A DNA stretch of 64,000 nucleotides from Laburnicola sp. R22_1 (lineage: Eukaryota; Ascomycota; Dothideomycetes; Pleosporales; Didymosphaeriaceae): assembly GCA_014281115.1 (NCBI GenBank), contig JACONQ010000016.1:1240001-1304000 (forward strand). Reading direction: 5' to 3'. The notes beneath the pieces are model-generated. The model was given only the letters and a program-made list of their open reading frames with translations, ran no database searches and was not told where the DNA came from. Every line of letters begins with the position of its first letter. Within the stretch, counting starts at the first letter, position 1. Below, one piece after another: positions 56,314 through 64,000 of this stretch. Position numbers and translations under genes: made by a program.

Positions 56314-57419
56314 TTATATACGAAAGCACCACGCATTAGTGCTCTACCAGCACAGTCGGCTTAAACATATCATTGGCTCTATTTAAGAGAATATGTTAAG
56401 GTGCAGGTTAAGCTTCGTATCCTGCTGCAACACGTCTAGGCACTAGGGCTGTGCACTAACACGAGTAATGGGCAGGCCTCTAAATAGTAGCGGGCAGGCC
56501 TATAAGCCGTATAGAGGATAGTTACTTAGCAGAATCTATATAGCGCTGTAGTAGCACTATAAACATTTATTTTAATAGTTACAGCATAGTATAAAAATAT
56601 ATGAAAATTAAATAATTACTATATTTTCTAGTAATCTTATAGTAGTAACTAATAAAGTTATTAATAATATACGCATTAACGCTAAGTACGTATTACTACT
56701 AGGTATTAAAATAATAATAAAAGATCTACCTTATAGTTAGCTATATAGTATTATAAGGCAAAGTTAGTATTTATTTTAGGTAGCCTAGCTTACTAATTTA
56801 ATAGTACTACTACTATATAGATTCTACTAAGTAAACATTCTATATATAGCTTATGGTTATATTGTTTATTTAGTGTTAATTATCCTTTTTAACTACATTT
56901 CTTTTAATTTAAGCCTGCGTAGGTTAGGATAAAAAGGCTACTCTAGTCTAGCGCCTAAAAATATAATCTACTTCTAGTCTTTACTAACATAATAGCAGTT
57001 ACTACGCACTTACCCTACTATCTATAAGCGCTCTAATGCCTATTAAAAGTTACTTAAAGCGTGTATAGAAAAGGACCTCTTACTTTATTATTACTATTAT
57101 TAGTAATTGCGCTATATTTATATACTACTACGTAGTATACTTATATAATACACTTATCTAACGCTATAACTATAAGCATTTAATATATTTACGTAATACT
57201 CTCCTTCTCTAGCAACTTATTAATAAACACCTTTATTTTTTTTCTTATTACCCTTCTTTAAAGTTATTACTGCCATCTTAACTAGTAGTAATATAAGAAA
57301 CTGTATTAGCAACTCTATATATCTATTATTGCGCCTATAGTTACTAATTTATTACTAGCCTGACTAGTACACTAGAACTATCTTATATAGAGTAAGATAT
57401 ATCTTTTACTTTCTATTAA
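56314..57419. other. AT-rich relic DNA with a GC-richer patch
   Basis: 56,314-56,520 is less AT-rich than its surroundings, with no gene recognised. The rest is RIP-degraded. Confidence 0.35.
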
Positions 57420-57905
57420 TAATCTTCTAAATAGAGTAGTACTTTAGTATAGACCTAGTGTCTTTAGACAGACAAATTAGAGTGTATTTTTAGGTAGTGT
57501 TAATTATAATTTTAGTATTAGGGCTTAGGAAAATAGTAGGAAATAAAGTAATAGTAGTAGAAGTCTCTTTAAGATTAACTTTAATATAAAGATAGAGTAT
57601 TAGTATACCTATAGTGTGTATAAGCTCTCTATCTAGTATATATCTTATAAGTAGTATATAAATCTACTAATATAGCTATTACTTCTAGTAATTTTTAAAG
57701 ATAATAGTAGAGGGAAAAAATAGTTATAGCGTTATACTAGTTATAGCGCTAGCGCTATTTTATACCTTTTCTCTCTACTCTAAACTATAGTATAGTAATA
57801 TAGCCTTTTATATAGTTAGAGTAGGCGTGCTAAGCCTACTAAGCTTGCTTATAACGCACTAACCTTTTTTATTAACACCTTAAAACGCTTTTCTATGTAT
57901 ATAAT
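57420..57905 (-). repeat. Dispersed repeat ending in a truncated 115-bp repeat
   Basis: About 480 bp matches 62,380-62,760 in the same order (GATAGAGTATTAGTATACCT, GCTATTACTTCTAGTAAT, AGTAGGCGTGCTAAGCC). It ends in CCTTTTTTATTAACACC and AACGCTTTTCTATG, then breaks off where the other copy continues. Confidence 0.65.
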
Positions 57906-58245
57906 TATTAAAGAAAAACGAGTTAGAATCTTAGATTTAGTAAGAGAATTAGATAAGATTGCTATATAAGAAAGAAAGCTAAAGGGTTAGACTATATATA
58001 TGCTTATAAAAAAGAAGTAGGACTAAAATAGTACTACTTATATAATTATAGGCATATAATTACACCTAGTTAGAGCCTTATTTCTATAATATACCCCCTA
58101 GGTAGGCTACGTAAGCAACGCGCCTACTTATATAATAAGGCTTAGAATAATTCTACCTCTAATTAGCTTATAAATTAAGTACCTAGCTAAGCAACTAATT
58201 AGTTATAATAGCGCAATTTAAGTGTTTATAGTTATATAAGCCTAT

Positions 58246-58365
58246 GGTTTTTTTTTTGCGACTAAGAGGTTTCTAATAAAAATATTACAATAATAGCAGT
58301 TATCTCTTCTACTATTATTAACACAGAAAAGCGTTTCAAGTTGGTGTTAACAAAAAGGGGTTGAT
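58246..58365 (+). repeat. 115-bp family repeat, plus orientation, well preserved
   Basis: GCGACTAAGAGGTTTCTAA, CAATAATAGCAGTTATCTC, AACACAGAAAAGCGTTTC and a closing AACAAAAAGGGGTT. It forms an inverted pair with 62,717-62,830, about 4.6 kb apart. Confidence 0.75.
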
Positions 58366-61300
58366 ATAAGCCTATAATAGCTCTTTATTAATAATAAAAC
58401 TCTACTTATCTACTCTTTATCCTTTTACTTAGTTCCTCTAGTTAAGTTTTCTATAGAAGTAAGTTAATTATCCTTATCTTCTATTTCTTACTTTAATAAT
58501 TATAAACTGCTAACTAGTATACATAAAACGCACTAATTAGTATATCTATAAAGTTTTAAATAAAACTTATTTAAAAGAAACACAAATAGGAGGCTAAAGA
58601 AATATAAGATTAGGTTAATTAACTTATAACGCACTACTCTAATTGTCTATTAAATAAGGCTTCTAGTAAAGTTACTTCTAATCTTCTAAAGAAGAGAATA
58701 TATAAAAAAGGCAAAAATCTTGACGCGCAATTAATCCTAATTATCTAAGTGTTTTAAGCCTTTTAAGAACCCTTCTTAATTTTATAAAAAGTCTTTATAA
58801 TTAAAAAATACTAATTAGAATCTCTCTAAAGCTACTTCTTTAAGCAGCTATAAGTTTAGGAACAAGCCTAAAAGTTCTAAAAATAAGAAGATTAAGAAAA
58901 ATAAGCTTAGTTTAGCCTCTAATTAATTATAGAGCCCTAAGTATAGGTATTTATATATTATACACCTTAGATCTTATTTCTTTAGTAGCTTAAATAGTAA
59001 ATATTTTAAAAATATATTAACTAAACACTTAAACACCTAATATTATTATTGCGCGTATAAATATATATATAAGCTATTATATAAAAATCTAATTATCTTT
59101 AGTAATTCTTCTTTTCTAATAATCTTAAGGTCTAAAAGCTTAAAAATAAGGCTTATAAGTTTATTTAGCACTGGGCAAATAATAATTTAGTATATAATTA
59201 TATATTAATCTTTATTGTACTAATCTTCTTATATTAATTTTGTAAAGAGTTTTAAAGAACGCCTAAAAATATATTTAAGTAAAAAGAAGATAAGATAAGG
59301 TAGTACTCTATCTTTGACTCTACTTTTAGATAAGAGTAATAATTACTAGTCTTTTTAGGAGGTTTTAGCGCTCCTATTTAGGCTAAGAATATTTCTATAG
59401 GTCTATTTAATCTTACTTAACTAGATTTTACTAAGTAAGCGCTTCTAATTTATAATATAAGTTATCCTACGTTAGTGATTAATTATAATCTGCCTAGTTA
59501 GAGTCCTTAGTATAGTGCTGCTTAGACTAGTTTAGCTGTGCAGCAAAATTATATAATTTTAAATTAGCTAATTTACTAATATTCTAATTAGCCTAGCCCT
59601 AAGATTATAATTAATAAGTAATAGTCTACTTAGGTCCTTATTAGTAGAAATCTACTTTACCTACGCTGGATTACTAAGGCACACTTAGTGAAGAATAAAA
59701 TTACTTATAAGACTAGTAACTCCTTAAAGTATAATACAAATACTTTTACTATAAGTAAGCTTTGCACTTTTTTAAATAGTACTTAATTTACCTTACTTAG
59801 TCTTATATAGTATTCCCCCCTAAAGGAGCTTACTATATATATTTTAGACTTAACTAGTTAGTCTAGTATATTAGTTACTTAGCTTAAGCAAAAATTAGGG
59901 ATATCTTTAAGGTAGAAAATTATTAATCTAATTAAGTTTATTACTCTTCTATAGAAAAAGATTACTACTAGTTAAAAGGATTAGGATTAATTCGTTAGTT
60001 TTAATAATAGTTTCTTACCTAGTAGCGTCTTAGATATTAATTCTAAATAGCTAGTAGTTAATTATTAAGGCTCCTAAATAGTAGATACTAGTACTTCTGC
60101 TAATAGTCTTTAAGGACAACTTAAGAATTATGCTTTATCTAATAATTAGTAACTAGCTTAGACATAATTTCCTGCTCTAAAGCTATAGAATCTAGTAGGG
60201 CTATTTAAAATATATAGTACAAATTATTAGAATTATAGAAGTTAGCACGCTTTATTACTTAGTAATTATTTTCTTAGATATTTTAATTACTCTAGAACTA
60301 CTAGTTTTACTTACTAGAGTAGTAGATATAGCCTTTAAGCTGCTTATAAGTCTCTTTATCCCTATTATAGAAATTTTCCTAATATAGTACTAATTATTTA
60401 GACGCTCTAGCTGCTAGCTCTAATCTAGCTAATAATCTATTTATAAATACTGCACTATCTATTAAGTAGTTTTAATTATAGCCTATGCGCACTAACTCTA
60501 ATAACAATGCTTATATAGATCTGCTAAAAGAATCTTCTCCTTATTTAATAATAAAGAAGCTGCTAGATCTAAAGATCGCTCTCTACTAAAGCTAAACTAA
60601 TCTAGGCTAGTATAGCCCTAAGCATTACACAGCTACTTATAATATTTTATTAACTTATTAAACTACTATAATTAAAAACTAGTATAAGCTTCTTAAGAAG
60701 TTATTTAATCTTCTTTTAAAGAAGTAATTATTTAGATTTTCTTAGATTATATGTAATAGGCATTAGTCTAAGTTTGTCTAGTCTTATAATAGAATTTTAT
60801 TTATCTAGGTTTACTAAATAGGTAGCAACTCTATAAAGCTTAAATTTATAATTAGTTTATAACTTATGCTCCCTTTATAATAATTCTACTTATATTCTTA
60901 AGATTTAGAAGCTTTTTAAAGTAAGTAAACTACTATTAAGTAAGCGCTTTTATAAGTCTGTCTGCTAGTATTTTGCTTATGTTTAGATAGATAACTTTAA
61001 ATAATTCTTTTATATATTCTTAATGTAGCTATCTATTCTAGATATTAATATAGTGCAGATAAGTATTAATGCGCTTATTTTTCCTAAATACTAGTCTAAT
61101 TACTTATTAATTATTATAAAAACTATTCTATATATATTCTAAATTAAGCTTCAGTTTCTTAAAGAGCTGCTTTAGTGCTATTACTTCTTTACTTATATAC
61201 TTAAGTGCGAGTAGCTTAGCTTTAATAGTAGAAATTATAACTATACTCTAATAAGTAGCCTTCTAGAGTATTGCTATACTATAGAGTATAACTATATATT

Positions 61301-61509
61301 TATAAGATAATTTCTAAGTTTCTAAATTATTTATAACTAAAGTATTACTGTAAATTATAAGATTAGGTTTATTATATTAGCCATACTAAATAGATTACTA
61401 GCGCGTTCTCTAAAAATATATAATTACTTAGTTAACTATAACAAAATATTATTTACTTAGATTTATTAGGAGGTGCGAGAGTTTTAAAATAGCAAACGCA
61501 ATATTAGGC
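58366..61509. other. AT-rich relic DNA, unassigned
   Basis: One plus-strand frame from about 60,550 to 61,480 reads as long runs broken only by TAG/TAA, the pattern of a RIP-killed coding sequence. I could not match it to a family. It lies within the inverted pair 58,246/62,830. Confidence 0.4.
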
Positions 61510-61514
61510 CTAAG

Positions 61515-61787
61515 TGTTCGTATACCGTACGGGCAAAGGCACCTAAGGGTGTTAAGATTTCAATATTGCCGCACGATGGCATCACATAGAGATCACGTGA
61601 TGCCCGTGCGCCGCAGGATCTTTTCCTTTCCATCCGTCCCCTCTCTAGAGACAAGCAATTAATACCAAGTTAGTTCTATTATGTTATTTCTTTTCCTCGT
61701 ACGATTATCCCGTACATCCTCCATACTTGCCAATATAGAGTATTAGATATCGATGTCTGTATAGCTAGCTATAGAGCCTATTTAACA
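61515..61787 (+). mobile_element. Solo LTR of the Copia family, right block
   Basis: 273 bp, from TGTTCGTATACCGTACGGGC to TTTAACA, with intact TG...CA ends. A perfect 5-bp duplication CTAAG lies at 61,510-61,514 and 61,788-61,792. It is the best preserved copy of this LTR in the window. Confidence 0.9.
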
Positions 61788-62379
61788 CTAAGTATAATTG
61801 CTATATATAGTATTAATCTAATATATTTCTAGTAGCTTTTAATCTCCTACTTAGTTGCTTCTCCTATATTCTTAATAAGCTCTTCTAATAGAAGAGGTAT
61901 TATAGGAAGCTTCTACTATTTTTAAGATTAAACTTCTTTATAATTTTATTAATATAAGTATTATAAATAAGTGTAATTATTCTATTCTTATAATCTTAAA
62001 TTGCTTAAACGTCTAGAAACTATTTAACTAGTTTATAGTTTTTAATCTTATATTTTACTTTAATAGAGCTTTAAAACTTCTATACCTTTACTTTATAAGC
62101 TTTATTAAAGATTAGAAGTATATTATTAATATAAAAAGTACTAAGGTTTTGTAATCTTTACTTATAAATAAATAAGACTCTTCTTTTAAGGCTATAAGTC
62201 CTATAGATCTTAGCAATCCTAAGAACTCTTTATACTAGAGTAGTGCTAAGTCTCTTAATCTATATAGAGCTTATTTAAGGGACACGCACTTGCTATATTA
62301 CTTAAACCTATTTAGAAGCTTATAGATAACTAGATTATTAGCTGTACTATAAGCGTTTAAGAAAGCTTCTACTATATTA

Positions 62380-62830
62380 TATTAAATAATCGATGGCGAT
62401 GGATAATGTCTTATTAAGGTCGACTTTAATAGAAAGATAGAGCGTTAGTATACCTATAGTGTATAAGCTTCTACCCAGCATATATTTTACAATAGCATAA
62501 ACCTACTAATATAGCTATTGCTAGTAATATTTAGAAATAATAGTAGAGGAGATAATAGTTATAGTGTTATAGTACTAGCGCTATCTTATATCTTTCCTAC
62601 TCTAAACTATAGTATAGTAATATAGTCTTACATATAGTTTTGTATATAGATTATTTTTTTAGTTAGAGTAGGCGTACTAAGCCTACTAAGCTCGCTTAGC
62701 TCGCTTATAACGCGCTAACCCCTTTTTATTAATACTACCTTAAAACGCTTTTGTGTGTTAATAATAGCAGGAGGAATAACTGCTATTATTATAATATTTT
62801 TATTAGAAACCCCTTAGTCGCAAAAAAAAC
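62380..62830 (-). repeat. Dispersed repeat with complete 115-bp terminal repeat
   Basis: The first part matches 57,420-57,900. The last 115 bp (62,717-62,830) is a full copy of the 115-bp repeat in minus orientation, ending TTAGTCGC and an A-run. It suggests the 115-bp repeat is the terminal part of a larger element. Confidence 0.7.
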
Positions 62831-63929
62831 TATATTAAATAATCTTTACATTGTGTTCTACTATAATTACTATTATAGTTCTAAATAACTATATTATAAG
62901 CGTTACTGCGTAGGTTAACTATAGTAAGTTCTTAACCTAGAGATTACCTCTTATAATAATTTAAGCCTTATACTTTAGAAAGTACCTATTCTAATTAAAT
63001 TTATAGGTCTAAACCTATTCTAATAAGAGTGATTATCTAACAGCTTATGCTTAATTAATTACTATTTAGGTTTCTTTCTTTATAAGTGTAATAATCTTAA
63101 TATAAGAAGCTTACTTAAAGAGCTTTCTAAGTAGATAATTAGTAAGATATTTCTATAAGGTAGGCAGCTTTAGTAACCTATCTCTATATAAATAAGTAGA
63201 AGGTAATACTTTTAGCATCTTTTTAAGCATTACTACAGCAACTATAGAGTTTATTATAGTGTACTTTTAGTGCTTATTCTAGGCTTTCTATACTTCTTAG
63301 ATATATATATATAGAAAATTATCTTAAAGATTTTGTATTATATATTTAGCAATTAGTATATATATACCTAATCTACTCCCTAGCTAATTAGTAGTATTAT
63401 TATACTAATTATAATCTCTTTATTTTTAAAAAGGCAGATAGTCCTAAACGCACATATCTATATTATTATTTTAAAGTCTTTTACTTAATTTTATAAATAC
63501 TTAATCTTGCCTTTACTTTTAGCTTACTAGTAAATTATCTACTGTCTCTAGCACAGTTAAGCTTCTAGGGCTAAATTAAGAGGCAGCTATAAAGCTCTTA
63601 GGCTCTACACTTTAGGGAAAACGCTTTCTAGAATCTAATAGACTAGCTTGCCTAGATTAGTGTATACTCTAGTGGCTATTAGTCTTTCTATAATTCCTTA
63701 ACTAATTATGCTCTAAATTGCCTAGCTCTAGCGTCTATTTAGGAGTTATAAGCCCTATATACTCGCTTTAAACTATATAAATTCTTAGCTACTTACTAGC
63801 TAAGCTTGCTACCTATATATTAGTCTTATTAGCTACTTGATTGCTAGCCTAGCTAGATATACTCTTAGATTACTAAATAGGAGCACTATTCTTTATTTAC
63901 TTAGTACTTCAGGAAGAGAAACATCGCAG
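62831..63929. other. AT-rich relic DNA, nothing recognised
   Basis: Stop-dense in all frames, with no match noticed to other repeats in the window. Confidence 0.35.
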
Positions 63930-64000
63930 ACCTTTTGGTATACGGTACAACGCTGTACGGGAAAGCTGTGGGTGTTCTAAAAACGCATTAAAAAAGGTAA
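63930..64000 (+). repeat. Possible start of another LTR-like repeat, cut by window end
   Basis: GGTATACGGTACAACGCTG, then TACGGGAAAGCTGTGGGTGTT, resembles the first 45 bp of the Copia LTRs (GTATACCGTACGGGC...GGGTGTT), but the continuation is missing. Confidence 0.3.

Noticed and set aside
56300..56345. tRNA-like segment with a D-arm-like GGTAGAGC on the minus strand
   Set aside because: No B box (GGTTCGA), no T-arm and no acceptor-stem pairing could be found.
1..64000. CRISPR arrays, bacterial operons or phage
   Set aside because: The tandem repeats lack the spacer pattern, and introns, RIP and gene types are fungal.

Overview
The window looks like a nuclear contig of a filamentous ascomycete with AT-rich isochores and strong repeat-induced point mutation (RIP). 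Short GT-AG introns of about 45-55 bp with CTAAC or CTGAC branch sites, a TALE homeobox/C2H2 gene, and transposons decayed almost only by C-to-T/G-to-A change all point this way. A Pleosporales-like dothideomycete is the best guess, mainly because of a nuclear-encoded ATP8. This placement is an inference; no marker locus was compared.

Left AT-rich block (1 to about 29,560). It consists almost entirely of dead, nested transposable elements: two minus-strand Ty3/Gypsy relics (about 2.3-5.6 kb and 13.8-16.4 kb), a complete minus-strand Ty1/Copia element with two 289-bp LTRs and a 5-bp target duplication (16,579-24,096), a Copia solo LTR (953-1,226), two pogo-type DNA transposons (8,749-10,597 and 24,394-26,264), one Tc1/mariner-type element (26,988-28,467) with a related empty site at the left edge of the window, a duplicated 1.15-kb repeat of unknown type, and minisatellites.

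GC-rich gene island (about 29,560 to 52,700). In order: a PAS-domain protein kinase (+), a second copy of the first pogo element (+), a homeobox/C2H2 regulator (+), a protein with acidic W/F motifs typical of clathrin-adaptor accessory factors (-), translation elongation factor 1-alpha (-, six exons), a divergently transcribed tyrosine-recombinase-like gene (+), a nuclear gene for mitochondrial ATP synthase subunit 8 with an added presequence (+), and a broken glycine-rich-domain/DUF1399-type gene (+). These are ordinary single genes, not a cluster for one pathway. tef1 and the recombinase-like gene share a 397-bp divergent intergenic region.

Right AT-rich block (about 52,700 to 64,000). This is again RIP-degraded: an imperfect terminal-inverted-repeat element of about 3.3 kb, several copies of a roughly 115-bp repeat mostly in inverted pairs, a second Copia solo LTR with a perfect 5-bp target duplication (61,515-61,787), and a lot of unrecognisable relic DNA. 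No tRNA, rRNA or CRISPR was found.

The items most worth following are the nuclear ATP8, the recombinase-like gene that seems to lack its first catalytic arginine, and an antisense cysteine-rich (DUF3716-like) relic carried inside the Copia element.
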